Below, in pieces: positions 42,005-54,879 of a stretch of 64,000 nt of DNA. Source of the stretch: Porites lutea (taxonomy: Eukaryota; Cnidaria; Anthozoa; Scleractinia; Poritidae). Below the pieces are notes generated by a model that saw only the letters and a program-made list of their open reading frames with translations, was not told the origin of the DNA and did not search any database. Location: NCBI RefSeq assembly GCF_958299795.1, contig NC_133209.1:23466195-23530194 (forward strand), written 5' to 3'. The translations under genes and the position numbers were made by a program. Position 1 is the stretch's first letter, and each line of letters starts with the position of its first letter.

Positions 42005-42055
<51 letters not shown>

Positions 42056-42357
42056 CATTATTATTATTATAAGAAAGAGTTAATTTAACTAAGAAAAGTT
42101 TATTCGAATTAAAAACATTTCATTTCAATAAAAAAAAAACTGTCAGCCTCTAAAATTCAAAAGTTTCTTTCAACTGTTTAAAAAAAATAAAATAAAATAA
42201 AACAAAGACAATTAATAAAGCATCTATAGCTCTTGAGTCTAGGTAAGTCCTGCGCGACCCTTCTCTATTTCTAGATCCCTGTCCTTAACATCTAAGTTCC
42301 TCCTTCTCGGGGTTCTCGATCGCCTTAGACATAGGAGGATTATTATTATTATTGTTA

Positions 42358-42402
<45 letters not shown>
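42005..42402. repeat. Two ATT microsatellites around a 270-bp insert, copy B
   Basis: ATT runs at about 42005-42070 and 42340-42402 flank a segment missing from copy A. It is also present in copy C (60218-60612). Confidence 0.8.
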
Positions 42403-42403
<1 letters not shown>

Positions 42404-43026
42404 CATTTTGCTAAGACACGTTAACTGGGTAAGCGTTGCCTTACAATAGGGGCAACGATGTAATTACATCTTTTCTATTTCTGCTCACTTGCTTGAAAAG
42501 CGGGGGCACAATTACAATTGCAAGTCTCTCTTCAGTTTCTATTTTATGGACGAAGAATTGAACTTGACGGAATGGTAAATTCTTACTTGAGTCACGATAC
42601 CAGTTTTTCTTGCACTCTAACACATACCAAAAAGTGATGTTTTCGAGTTACATGTTATAAATTAAGATAATTAAGGACTTCAAAGAACAAAAAGGGAGGA
42701 CTTACCTGCATGCCTACGTATTTAAAATCCTCATCCGCTGTGAAGTTAACAACGCTAAGAAATCGATCAGAGTTACTGATCAAACATGTGTACCCCTCAG
42801 TTGTGTTCTTTACCATTTGGAAGTTGTAAGAAATGCAACTCTCTTTCTTAACACACTCAACTCTGCAACGACTTTCTGCGTCCACTCGTATTTCTTGGAT
42901 CGTGTTTCCAGTCAGCCTTCGCCCGTTTATTGGGGAAGCAAAGTTCACGGCCTCGAAACTTGGTTCCAAAATACGGCCAATACCGTAGACGGTAGTGCCA
43001 GTCAAAAAAAGCAGCCAGAGATGCAT

Positions 43027-44353
43027 ATTTTGTGAGAAACAGGATTGATTTGTGCAAAGTGCTTCAAGGGGTTCGTTTAAGAGAGCGTAGAATATTAGCT
43101 GTCACTCAGTAAAATTTAAGACAGGTGTATCAGTTTATATGGTAATGAAGCCATTAACGTTGTTTGTCGTTATTACGCAAGATTATGATGCGATGCGAGG
43201 CTGTGAGTAAGTGAGGTGAGACAAGCCGGTTGCTATATTGTAGCAGGTCTTCAACTAAACAAACAATTTTTTTAAAGGAATCATTTCTACGAAATATCAA
43301 TTACTTGAAAAAGTATTTCGGAATCAGTATAAGATTCTAACTGTCCAACTACCCTAACCAACTAGACACAACTTTAACAGCTCACTTAATTTTACTTTGA
43401 GCGAAATGTTTAGGCAAACTTTCAATTCAATTCAATTTCATTATTCACACTTTTATAAAATATTTACATTATATATAGTAAGGTAGGAATACACTAACAA
43501 CGGAGAAGAAGAAGGAAAAAAAAGAAAATTAATGGCTTGGGTAGAAGTGTACGGTGGTCAGAGGAGCTTAGCTTTCGAGCTAACCACCGCTATATTATGA
43601 TTGGAAATACATAATAAATGTGCGCTTGGTGCCATTTGCCACTTTACATGATCTCTTTCCAACAGATAAATTTAACTCAATTAGGAATGCTCTAAAAAGT
43701 GAATTTGAGTGTTAGTTTCGCAATAATTTATTCGACTGATTCCATGAAACCGGACCGTCGGAGACTTCACGGCCAGTCCACAGTTGAAAACACAATCGTT
43801 CCTTTTGTTTTACGTAATACACAATTCAGTAAAAACTGTTTCGCCACAGAATAGGAAGCGACTAACGATGAATTATGTATATTTAGTGACCCATTCACGG
43901 GTTAAGCTAAATGAGCTTACTAAATTAGCCTGCTATTAATGTTTCGTGTCTTCATTCAGCTCAGGTGGTAGACAAGAGTACTGTAGCGCGAACGCAGAGG
44001 CCTTTAAAGCCCCAGAAATTTTTTTCGTTCGCAGGTCTTAATTTGCAGTTCTTTTGAATTACGATTACAACTTAGATGGTCATATCTTCGTATAGAATAT
44101 GTTTAATATATAGACTTAGCCAGGGCTAAAAGCGCAGCTCCAGTTAATACTGTAAATTTATAATTTAATTCAAACAATAAACTTGTAATCCACAAATCGG
44201 TTAACTGTGGGGATCCATATGACGTTTTTAACGTTATAAAGAGTTGGAATGGGTGACTTAAGAGAAAAAATAATTTGCAAACAGTGCAAGAATGAAACAA
44301 CATCTAATATCTTACATCGAGTTAATAGTCTTATTTGTACTAATAAATAGAAA
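43027..44353. other. Upstream region of lectin gene 2, no gene seen
   Basis: This is the near-identical counterpart of 3688-5015. Confidence 0.5.
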
Positions 44354-44536
44354 CAGGGGCGGATCTAGGGGGAAGCCGGCAGGGGGTGTGCACCCCCCGT
44401 CCGCCTGAGATGACCTGCAGTTTTCTAATACAACTGGTATTCTGCCCCCGCAAAAAAACTATGTGGTTTATTGGTGTTAAACTAGAGCAAGAGACGAGTG
44501 CATCCCCTCCTAAAAAAAATCGTGGATCCGCCCCTG
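44354..44536. repeat. hAT-like MITE, empty site in copy B
   Basis: This intact MITE is about 183 bp with CAGGGGCGGATC-type inverted ends. It shows the unduplicated TTATTGGTGTTAAA sequence at the place where copy A holds the Polinton. Confidence 0.82.
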
Positions 44537-47500
44537 AGAAATCACCTTTAGCCACAGTAGATTAGGCGTGGAAAAAAAAATCCTTCCCAAGTAAAATGTC
44601 CTTTTTGCCCACCTACACCACCTTTATTTTTACAAGTGTAATTGGACAGTCCCAAAATATAATTTTATTTTAATTTTATAATTTGAAAGGCCGTAGAGAC
44701 ACGATAGTGGCAGCCAATTTACACGTTATAACTTATCGGTGTTATCTCTCTGTCTAAAGGGGTAATAATAGCTGGGCTAAGAGCAAAAACTCCCGAAAAA
44801 AATCAGATTTATTTTAATTCAATTTTCAAAATCACCCGTCCGAATTTTGAATTTTGTCAAGCGCCAACTGTCGAGTATTTGAGTGAACACTAAAAATGAG
44901 GAAGAGGTCTCAGAATCATTTTCGTTTTCATTTTGCTTCTAAAACACCATATCCATTTGATACACGGGGCATTTTAAGTACTCCTGTATGCGATGTTAAT
45001 GGACGACTGAAAACAACAACTGGCAAAGCGATTTATATACGAAAGAGATCTTGGCAAACAATCAACACGAGAAATATAATTCAATGAAACATTTAAAAGG
45101 ACAACAGTTTTTATTCACGATGACATATATTGAGAGTGAAGTTCTCTGAAAATCCTGAATCACGAATTAAGTCCAGTAGATTTAAGCCTAAAGTTTTAAG
45201 CCGCCTTCGCCGTGTTTGCTATTTTTCAAGACGTACTCCAGGCAAGAATATCGCTCAAAGCTTTCTTTTTACAACTAATAGGATAACTAAACTATTCTTC
45301 AGAACGTTTTCTTTCTAGTTGCCGTCAGAAAATGTCTAAAGACTTTTTAAAGTTCTTTTCCAGGTCAGATCATTGTCTCATCAAATCTTACAAAAGTGCG
45401 TAAAATGACAAAATGATAAATGAAATAAATGAAACTGATCAGTACGGTCACAAAATCATTTATATGCTATGAAATAGTTGAAAACAAGTTCCTAAAGTAA
45501 ACAAGTTTTTTAACGCAACGACAATAGCGCGCCATTTCTTGCGCGATTTCCCGCAAGAAAATATATTATACTCCTTCCCCCAACGGGCTGACACCTGATT
45601 CCCTTCCCTCCCTCCCCCCCCCCAAAAAAAAGAGTGTTAGGGCGGACGTACGCTGACGTCATTAAATAGTTTACGCACACACGTGGCCATGGAGCTCCGT
45701 TATTATGTGGTTTCTGCGGTTTTGATGATGTTGTTCATGTCGTTGTTAGGTAGGGTTATTTGTGATATTTTCATTGCATTAAGTTGCCTCTTTGGTTTTA
45801 TTTGTTGATGTTGTTAATGTCGTTGTTAGGTAGGGTAGTTTGTGATATATCACCTCCTGGCATTTACCTATGAAACACTTGTCAATCACTACATGTAGTG
45901 TTCTTAGTTTTATAAGTATTGGTGGTTTCCATACGATCCGTTATGTTCTTTGGTTGCTAGCTTTTTTTGGAAATGGATGATATTCCTAACAACATTAATG
46001 GCGATGGTTAATGAGACAGGTGTTTCAGCAAATGTCACGAGAATCAAGCCTAACACCCGTTTAACGAGTCAACTGATTCATGTCATTACACTTAAAAAAA
46101 ATCCCCCATTTCTGCTTGTTACAACCCTTAAAAGAAAGAAAAGAAATGGTAGAATTGACGATGCATAACCTCACTGTACTATGTGTAAATCGTAAGGCAA
46201 TACTAGTGTAACAGACTTTTTGGCGACGCCCCAAATTTATCTTCTTTAATCATAAACTGACAGAATGGGAAAATTTGGCCTTTTTTCACTGTGAGTAACA
46301 GTTGTGCGTGGATGGACGAAACGATTTCGCAATGCCAGTTTGCCCCTCCTCGGGACGCAAAAAAGTTACTGGAGCTGGCCTCTTGAGAGAATGGTCCTCT
46401 TAAGTGGCCAGTAGAGATGTAAGGGTTAAATGACTGCTTACTGGGGCTTCCCCAACTACAAATGAACATTGGAAATGCCAAAAAAATGTTTGTTACTGTT
46501 CGACTATACTATTGTTCTCACAATGCGTGCTGTAATTCAGTCACAAGCATAAAATTCACTGAGTGGTGTTTTGAAGTGCAACCTGATGTGTAGAGAAAAA
46601 GAAACAAACTCTGAAACTGATATAAATTCATTGCATGGTTATTGTCTGTTGAAACAAAAGAAATGCGCTATAATGACTTGTGGGAATTGTGCTTGTTTTT
46701 AAGTTTGAAACAATATCAACAAAGCCCTATAAACCAAGGCTATGAATAATATCAGAAACTCATAAGGGGTTGAAACGTGTAACTCGTGTTCAATGCTCGT
46801 GAATATTCACTTTTACCATATTTGGAAACCTTAGTGGCAGATAGCCATTTTAAACAAATGGCCGCCAGGCGAGCACCATGTAGATGTTTTAAGACAAGAG
46901 TTCTGCATTTCAAGGTTAAAAATACACCGTTAAAAGACAAAAAATGGAAAGAGAAAGTTGGCCTACTGAGAACAGCGAAACGTAGAGTATGACGAATATC
47001 TATTTAATAATAATAATATGAATCCATAGAAAAGTTCACAGTGAATCAGAATCGCAGTCTTAATAGGTAGAATGTTACCCGTGGATCAGTCTCGTGCAGT
47101 GTCTTTCTGTACAGTGCAAATATTATTTCAAGAAAGTTGCGTTTGAGTTTCAGTTTAGTTTCACTTTATTTGTAAGTCAGACAATACCATATGGTCCATA
47201 AGGTGCTTGAGTAAGCACTTTTGGTTTGTTTTTTTAAATAAGGGTTGATTTCCACTGTCCCGTAATTTTTACGTGCGGATATGCGTAAAATTTACGTTCA
47301 CAAATAAAATTGAGGCAATGTATGAAAGGTCGCACGTAAGCGTAAAAGTAGAACCTCGCTCGACGTCACGTTTAATCCCTTTAATCTTGCACAGTAAGCA
47401 CTTCTGGTTTATTTTCTTAAATGGGCTGAGCCGGGTTAATTTTTATGGGTGACCAGGCCGTGACGTCACCAGATGCGCATTCGCTCGTTATTATGGCATG

Positions 47501-47930
47501 CTCTAAATAATACGCCAACGTAATTCGTGGAAATTTAGTTAGTTTGGCCAGAGGGCCTGAAAGTTGATTCCAAGCGGTAGTGGGATTCCGGATTCCTTGA
47601 GCTGTATTTTGAATTCAAGGCCCAGGATTCCAGATTCCACAAGCAAAAATTACCCGGAATCCCTTACGTGAGGCGACAATTTTTTTTAATTGTATTTCGA
47701 GGATGTTCACTAAAAGAGAGCCTTAACGTGTGTAAAAAACGCTGCAAGAGAAAGTAATTATAATTATTACTATTATTATTATTATTATTATTATTATTTT
47801 AATTTAGTATCATGACTACAAACTGTTTTTCAAAATCAATTTTTTAGCCGGATTACCTTTAACTTATAGAAGGAGCGCATAAAATTGCATTATTTCTAGA
47901 ACATGTAAAGACTAAATAAATTGTACCAGA
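44537..47930. other. Host DNA, no gene supported
   Basis: Counterpart of 28207-31596. It includes a truncated AGAAACTCATAAGGGG fragment from 46753 and an ATT microsatellite at about 47766-47797. Confidence 0.5.
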
Positions 47931-48398
47931 AACTCATAAGGGGTTGAAACGTGTAACTCGCGTTCAATGCTCGTGAATATTCACTTTTACCATATTTGGA
48001 AACCTTTGTGACAGATATCCATTTTCAACAAAATGGCTTCCGCGCGTTCACCATGCAGGTGTTTTGAGACAAGAGTTCTGCTATGGCCACGGTCTTCATA
48101 TTTTACCTATCATAGCGGACCCGAAAATTTCAAACTAAACAGTTTGACATGACACGGCAAGGCTGACCGGACTTGAGCCAAACGACTGACCGCTGACCAC
48201 GCCTGCGCTCCTTGTTGTTAACCGTGTTAAATAAATATTTTATTTGACTTCATTTTAAAACAGTCATTAAAATCGTCCGTGCGTTAATTGCAGGAATGAC
48301 ATGTGTTACCTCCCATCGATACTAAATAAACGGCTGTCGGTGAGTGATGCATAAATAAAGCGCTCACTTGCATCTCATTTCATTGCAGAGCTCCGACT

Positions 48399-49328
48399 AT
48401 GGCAACGACAAACTTTACTGAATATGAAAACCACAAAACAGCCTTTGAACTGTCCTGTACATTGGAGTTTACCGAAGGAGTGCACAACGAACTTACCTTT
48501 CTCTTAGTTCTAAATATTTTTCTTTCCATTACTGCATTTCTGGGGAATACTCTGATTCTAGTTGCCCTACAAAAGGAAAATTCACTTCATCCGCCGTCCA
48601 AACTCCTGTATTGTAACCTAGCGATAACTGATCTCTGTGTTGGTATCATTGCAGAGCCTTTAGCTGTGACTTATTGGACTGCTATTGTGAAAGAAAGATG
48701 GAATATTTGTCATCGGGCAAATTGGGCAGCAAAATTCGCAGGTTATACTTTGTGTTCAGCATCTTTATTTACATTGACTGTAATTAGCGTGGACAGACTT
48801 CTCGCCTTGTTGCTGGGGCTCAACTACAGACAAGTTGTAACCTTGAAGCGAACACATATAACTGTAATTGGTTTTTGGATTTTGTCCATTGTCGGCTCAT
48901 CTACTTTCTTTTGGAATCGCCTTGTAACTTCATGGTATCAATACATAGGTACAGCTATGTGTCTAGTCACCACAATCTTCGCTTACACAAAAATTTTCCG
49001 TGTTCTGCGTCATAATCAAATTCATGTTCAGAACCATGTTGCTCAAGGTCAACGGAGACAAGCAATTCCACTGAACGAAGCACGATACAGAAAGGCAGTG
49101 TACAGTGCACTGTGGGTGCAAGTAACAATGGTTGTTTGTTATCTTCCGATTAGTATAGTAGCAACTTTGACTCCTCAGAAGGGGATCTCTTTATCCGTTT
49201 ACCGCGCTTGGCAATTTTCGGTTACTTTAGTGTATTTAAATTCTTCGTTAAACCCGTTGCTTTACGTTTGGAAGATTAGAGAAGTAAGGCAAGCTGTAAA
49301 AGAAACATTACGGCAACTATACTGTTGA
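48399..49328 (+). CDS. Class A (rhodopsin-like) GPCR, single coding exon
   Basis: The 309-residue protein has seven hydrophobic segments (about 32-56, 68-92, 107-130, 153-173, 180-200, 234-258 and 267-291). Class A signatures are N50 in GNTLIL of TM1, LAITD (74-78) in TM2, a DRL variant of DRY (132-134), CYLP (247-250) in TM6 and NPLLY (285-289) in TM7. The second extracellular loop is very short and has no cysteine, as in melanocortin/adenosine-type receptors; the ligand cannot be named. The N-terminus carries an N-F-T glycosylation site. A splice-acceptor-like CATTGCAG lies just before the ATG, so a 5' untranslated exon is possible. The gene is absent from the equivalent place in copy A. 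It sits between direct copies of a transposon end (47930 and 49420). Confidence 0.9.
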   Translation: MATTNFTEYENHKTAFELSCTLEFTEGVHNELTFLLVLNIFLSITAFLGNTLILVALQKENSLHPPSKLLYCNLAITDLCVGIIAEPLAVTYWTAIVKERWNICHRANWAAKFAGYTLCSASLFTLTVISVDRLLALLLGLNYRQVVTLKRTHITVIGFWILSIVGSSTFFWNRLVTSWYQYIGTAMCLVTTIFAYTKIFRVLRHNQIHVQNHVAQGQRRQAIPLNEARYRKAVYSALWVQVTMVVCYLPISIVATLTPQKGISLSVYRAWQFSVTLVYLNSSLNPLLYVWKIREVRQAVKETLRQLYC

Positions 49329-50495
49329 TCGAGTTAGTTTACTATAGATATTTCTCGACTTTTAATCAAAAATCCCCTAAGGATCTTGAAACTATTAAAG
49401 TAAGTACATGTAATACCAGAAACTCATAAGGGGTTGAAACGTGTAACTCGTGTTCAATGCTCGTGAATATTCACTTTTACTATTTTAGTTGTATTTCGAG
49501 GATGTTCACTAAGAGAGAGCCTTAATGTGTGTAAAAAACGCTGCAAGAGAAAGTAATTATTATTATTATTATTATTATTATTTTAATTTAGTATCATGAC
49601 TATAAATTGTTTTTCAAAATCAATTTTTAGAAGGAGCGCATAAAATTGCATTATTTCTAGAACATGTAAACACTAAATAAATTGCACCAGAAACTCATAA
49701 GGGGTTGAAACGTGTAACTCGCGTTCAATGCTCGTGAAAATTCACTTTTAGTATACACTAAAACAGTGGATAGTGTTTTTCACGCGCTCTGATTGGCTAC
49801 TCAATCAGTGACTATCCTGCACTATTCACAGATTCACCTCCAGTTCCTCCGAGCGAGAGACGCCAAACTCGCGTAAGTTGCAAAATGCCTTCCCGGTTTG
49901 CTGCCGTAACAAACAAAGAAATTTCACAACTAATCAAGCAAGCTGTTTCCGAAATACACGAAGAAAGTGACGAAGCTCGGGGTGGAAGTTTTCACAGGTA
50001 AAGCTTTGTCTTTTTGACTTGAATTTTGACTTGAATTTTGTTGTTTACAAATGCAAATTAAGTTTAAGTCTTGCGTTACTTTTTTTTACTTCACTTGTTC
50101 ATAAATAAGCTTAAAACTAAATCTAATAATCCTTTTTACAGAATGATTTTAAATACAAAAAGAATTCACAACTCCTTTTGAGGAAATTTCCCCGCAAGAG
50201 CTAAACAAATGCCTTCAAAAGTTGTATTTGCCGGCAAGAAAAAGCGACGACAGCGGCCGTGCGCCATAATTGTAATCGTTGCAGGCAACAGTAAATGAGT
50301 TAAAAATCATCATTTTTGGGCTCAATTATCTCACTGTTTTAGTATATACTAAAACAATTATTCACCTCAGTGTCGGTGGCTAGTGATGAATATTTACCTC
50401 GCCGCTAACGCGGCTTCGGTGAATAACATCACTAGCCACCTCCACTTCGGTGAATAATTGTTATTTACCATATTTGGAAACCTTAGTGACAGATA

Positions 50496-50622
50496 GAGCG
50501 GTTTTCACTTGACTGTCGAAAGTAATTGAGGAATTGGTTTGGTTTTGGTTTTACTACGCCCTTTGGTTGGCTAGTGTATTTACTTTGGTTTTGGTTTTAC
50601 GACAGTCAAGTGAAAACCGCTC
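50496..50622. repeat. 127-bp MITE with perfect 23-bp inverted ends
   Basis: The ends start GAGCGGTTTTCACTTGACTG and finish with its exact complement, with TA on both sides. It is absent from the copy A site (32379), so it inserted after duplication. Confidence 0.88.
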
Positions 50623-51777
50623 TATCCATTTTCAACAAAATGGCTTCCGCGCGATCACCATGCAGGTGTTTTAAGACAAGAGTTCTGCATTTCAGGGTTA
50701 AAAATACACCGTTAAAAGACAAAAAATGGAAAGAGAAAGTTCAAAAGAATGCTCAGCTTTCTTTTTGTGGAGGAAGGGAAGCTTTTCATCAAGAAATCGT
50801 CCTTCGAGGAATTCAACCTTGTCTTCTTCACGACGGAGCGCATGGTCAGTTTTGAACTGCAACCAAGGCAGTGAAGTTTTTGCTGAATGCTCAGGTACAT
50901 TTTGCACTCTATGGCCAAGACAATTACGTTTTTGAAAGGGAATTTATGTATTTTTAAATGTTTCATAGACGTTTTATAAATTTTTCTCTTCGGCGCTAAA
51001 GAAAAATTACAAAATGTGCCCCGATTTGAGATGGATTTTGTGTTGAATTTTGCCATGTGCTCAGCCGATTTCACTTGCGTGAACGGATCCACGATCCACA
51101 TAGTGTTTTCCGAATTGCTTTAAAGGATTAACTTTTTGGATTTTGAATAAAAATTTTCAAGAAACGGCTTCTCTGTCTATTGTTTTGAGTTTTTTCATTC
51201 ATAAAATTAGCTCAAAACACGATCGTGACTACAACATCCAAGCTGAATTTAAGCTTAAATGCTTCTCACATTCATTACACGCATCACTTTTTGCGAAGAT
51301 GTCAGGTTCAGGTTTTGGACACTTTTCGATACGCAGCTAATGAATTTTATTCGAAAGTATTTTTTACTGTTTATTCTAGACTTTTAATATAAGAATTTTA
51401 GAAACGTATTTGCAGTATAAGTTTACTGTGCAAGGGTCAACGAGGCATCGTTGTTTGAAGTGACAACTTGAAGAAGTTGCGAGGACGTCAGTGGGTTTCA
51501 TAATGTTTTGTTTGGCCCGGGTGGTGAGGCAATAATATCCTGCTCAGTGTTTCGGTAAGATTCCTGGTTTCAACCTTTGAAAGCTTTCTCTGCTTTCGGG
51601 AGTTTTTCCCCTGTTTGTCGGCCATTTTTTTCAAGCGGGCGCGGGAAGCTGAAGTAAAATTACGTCACGTTGTTTACGAAGTTTGATTGGTCAGTTGTCT
51701 CTTCTTCTCGTTCCAAATATGGTACTTTCGAAAATGAATAATCACGAGCATCGGACAAAGCAAACACATGAGACTTA

Positions 51778-52697
51778 TGTATCGGTCAAATCGAAGCTTC
51801 AACATGCCCCCCCCCCCCGGGCATACCCCGGGCATTTGACACCTTTGCCGTCCCGGGGAGGAGGGAATTTGATTATCAGAGTCTTCCAGGGGGTGGGGAA
51901 TTTGATCCCCATGCTTTAGGGGTGGGGGATTTGAACTGCACCCTCGATTTCATGTAAAATCTTTCGCGTGGCGAGCTTTGGGGACGCGGTGCTAGAGGAT
52001 TTTCGTGGAAAAGATTGTGCCTTTGTGGCCAATTGGTTACGAGGAAAGGGCTAAACAAGCTTTGTGGCGTATTTGAAGTATTTAAATTTTAAAATTTTTA
52101 ATATTGGATTCAGGCTTTGAATGTATGAATGTATTTTATTGTTGTGGTTAATTTACAATGAAATACAATACCTATACCGGCGATTCAATACAGCAACATA
52201 AAATAAAATAAAAAGCTCAGGTCAACTACTTTGACCTACTGCAAGTATGTCAATTAATAAGGTGAGCGATGATGCATGTCAGTGAAATGGTCATGATGTA
52301 GTAATCTCAATAGGTAGGATCTTTTTTATAGAACCCTGTGTATGTTGCATGACGAAGAAAAGGTGAGCATTCAGTGACCTTGTAGAAGCGATTTCCGCCG
52401 CTTTGCACGAGACTTTTGTTCATAGTAAATACGCTAACAGTGTTTCTCAGTTTTTGTTATATTTATGAAGATTTTGTTCGACAACTGAAGGCGTTTCCGC
52501 CGTCCTTCTGTCATTTTTGTGCCTGTGAAATGTCCCCGGGGTGGGGGCATTTGATCACCTGAATGGACCCCAGTGTGGGGCATTTGAACGGCATTTTGGC
52601 CCGGGTAGGGGGGAATTTGAACAATAATTTTCAAAAAAGTCAAATGCCCGGGGGGTTGCCCGGGGGGGCATGTTGAAGCTTCGATTTGACCGATACA
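51778..52697. repeat. 920-bp MITE, Harbinger-like (TTA duplication)
   Basis: Inverted ends TGTATCGGTCAAATCGAAGC and its complement are flanked by TTA (51775-51777 and 52698-52700). Inner C-runs and GGGGCATTTGA motifs repeat. It is absent from copy A. Confidence 0.85.
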
Positions 52698-52727
52698 TTA
52701 CACGTTTCAACCCCTTATGAGTTTCTG

Positions 52728-54304
52728 ATAATATTCATTTGGCTTGGCGATTACGTGAACCGGTAGGATTTAAAACTTTTAAAATCTTTCTCTCATTGAT
52801 TTGCTGTACAGTTTACGATCAGAGAGACTAAAATCGATTGGTTTGTGTTTATTTCCCGAAAACAAAAATAGTCAAACACAGTACAATTTTTGTCATTTCC
52901 ATCCCGTATAAAATGCTAACTTGATTGTTGTCGTCAGGACTGTTTACACCGTCCGTTAATATCCTTATAGAGTATGAACTTGGATACGTGCAATGGTTTC
53001 ATTCTTATCGATGGTGCTGATACTGGAAACCAGCTGTTTAGACGTCGGTTAAAACTAAAGTCTGCCTCAGCGACCGCCAAGATTCGTTGAAGAGTTGTCT
53101 TGCAGGTCAACGTCGCGATCTTTGATTTTTTTTTTTTTTTTATCATATCCTATATAAGAAGAGAGGCTTTATCAGAATCCAAACTGTATCTTTTCATCTG
53201 CGTGAACATCTTAATTTGTTTAAGCGGCCTGCCAGCAAGAAACTTCTTCTGCATTCCTTAAAGTCTTATTGTCCCCCATTTCATCTCCTTCAATTGGAAA
53301 TTACTGAATAATTAAGTTTCAAACAAACAAAAGGCACTATCCAATCAGTTTGATCAGATTTGATGACGTCAATCCTTCCTCATTGGCTGACACCTCCTTT
53401 ATTGTTCTTTCTCTATATATTTGCGATACCACCCGGATGGTTTGGGCGGATCCGTAAACCACTGCACAGTAAACCTCTCAATACTTCTCACCTTTCAACA
53501 CTTCATCCATATTCTCTTTTACAAATTCCCAACAGTGAACCCTCGAATTGCAATAAAGCCCGCTTCTACAAGCCTCGCGCGCCCTCGTTAACTCAGGGCT
53601 GGCGAATATAATTATACACAAGTAAAGCTATTCAACTGTTCCATTGTACTGTCAGTTTTAATATTAGGTCTCTGTGAGAAGACAAGCGACAGCTAAGCAA
53701 ATGGTCAAAAGAAGATGAAGCATTACTCCAGTCAAAGACAGAAAGGAAAAGTTCAACGGAAGAAAATAAACATATATGCAAATCCGCAACAAATAGGGTC
53801 GGAACATAAATCTACCATGCTCTAAAAAAAGAATACATATCAAAGCATTCAGTCGTCCAAGCAGAGTTTTCGAATCGAAGGGCCATATTTTTTAGCTCAA
53901 ATTGGTCTAGAATCATATTCTCCTTCTTCTTTTCTGAAATAACTAAAAAAACCCTGCTAGGTGGACATCAATCAGACGATATAAGTGGATTTCAGCAAGC
54001 ACTTTTTCCCCTTGGTCACATACAGGACTTGACTTCTGAAGTTAGTCAGTTCATATTAATCTTGGCTTAAATGTAAGCAGAGAAACCTTTTTCCGATCGC
54101 GAGGCGCACTTCCTTTATTTTAACAACCGTGCTTAGTCAAAAGTAGATAGCGATTTTAAGACCGTAGTCAAGGAATCATTCTGCTTGTACAGAAGCACAG
54201 ATTCTTACCCTGTTGACAAAGAGACATAAAAAGGCTATTTCTCAACGGCGATGAAGAGATAATCATTTCGAAGCGGTTGCCTGTTTCGTATGAAAAGTTA
54301 CGTG
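52728..54304. other. Host DNA, no gene seen
   Basis: Counterpart of 34805-36390. Confidence 0.5.
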
Positions 54305-54451
54305 CGAGCGTTTGGGAAATTCCGAGTTCGATTCCCACTTGTTTCCTTTCTATATAGCTTTAAGTACACTTAAACACTGGTAAAACGGACCCAGGATTGT
54401 TCAGGGGTCAGGTAAGCCTATCTCGAGCCACCGACGTAAAATAAGAACTTT

Positions 54452-54652
54452 TTATCTTAAATCCTTTTTTTGCGCAGAATCCTTACCAACGAATAAGTTG
54501 GAAACATTATCTGGCACAAGACCATACTTGACTTTATACATCAGTACTACAATGTCTTGAAGACGTCTATCGTACAACGAGGGAAGGGTAACCCTCTCTA
54601 AGACTGGGAGACTGCCTTTCTGACCTAACACTTTTGACCTTTGATTGGACAA
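54452..54652 (-). mobile_element. LINE ORF2 C-terminal fragment, copy B equivalent
   Basis: This is the duplicate of the scrap at 36821-37066, with LPSLYDRRLQDIVVLMYKVK. It lies downstream of lectin gene 3. Confidence 0.65.
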
Positions 54653-54879
54653 ATTGTTTAGTTAAAAATCAAATGTTAAGTTAGTTCAAAGTGATAGGCT
54701 TCACTTTCATCTCCGTACGCTTCAAAGAGTATCGATACCCTCTGAAGTCCAACCATGCCACTCCAGCAGGTATTTTGGGATGTTGGCCTTTGAGATATAA
54801 GCCATTCAGATTCGAAGTATGGCAGTGTTTGTACCACAAGCCGCCTTTGTGTTTCCCAGCACAATCAATACCACCACTA

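Larger units (their letters stand above)
37095..43026 (-). pseudogene. PAN-EGF-fibrinogen-domain lectin, gene 2 (premature stop)
   Basis: This second copy has all four coding exons: 42706-43026 (signal peptide plus PAN), 39416-39530 (EGF), 38320-38734 (FReD part 1) and 37095-37332 (FReD part 2). The last exon carries the DEDND calcium-site region and the CAGKHKGGLW and HCHTSN motifs, then TAA. Exon lengths sum to 1089 bp, a multiple of three, and splice phases match. In FReD part 1 the tryptophan codon of the LNWTSY motif is TGA (38556-38558 on the plus strand reads tca, against cca in copy C). That removes most of the lectin domain unless it is a sequencing error or polymorphism. A LINE scrap follows directly after the stop codon. 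Confidence 0.82.
49688..52727. mobile_element. AGAAACTCATAAGGGG transposon with three nested elements, copy B
   Basis: The outer ends CAGAAACTCATAAGGGG and CCCCTTATGAGTTTCTG are inverted. Nested inside are a CTAAAAC-type element (about 49747-50466), a 127-bp MITE (50496-50622) and a 920-bp MITE (51778-52697). No transposase was seen. Confidence 0.8.
37095..54680. repeat. Tandem segmental duplication, copy B (complete unit)
   Basis: This is the only complete unit, 17,586 bp from lectin stop codon to lectin stop codon. It holds gene 2 (a nonsense-bearing lectin), an unoccupied hAT-like MITE at 44354-44536 (the empty-site equivalent of the Polinton insertion), a GPCR gene absent from copy A, and several nested MITEs. 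By eye its sequence is very close to copies A and C; no identity value was computed. Confidence 0.93.
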
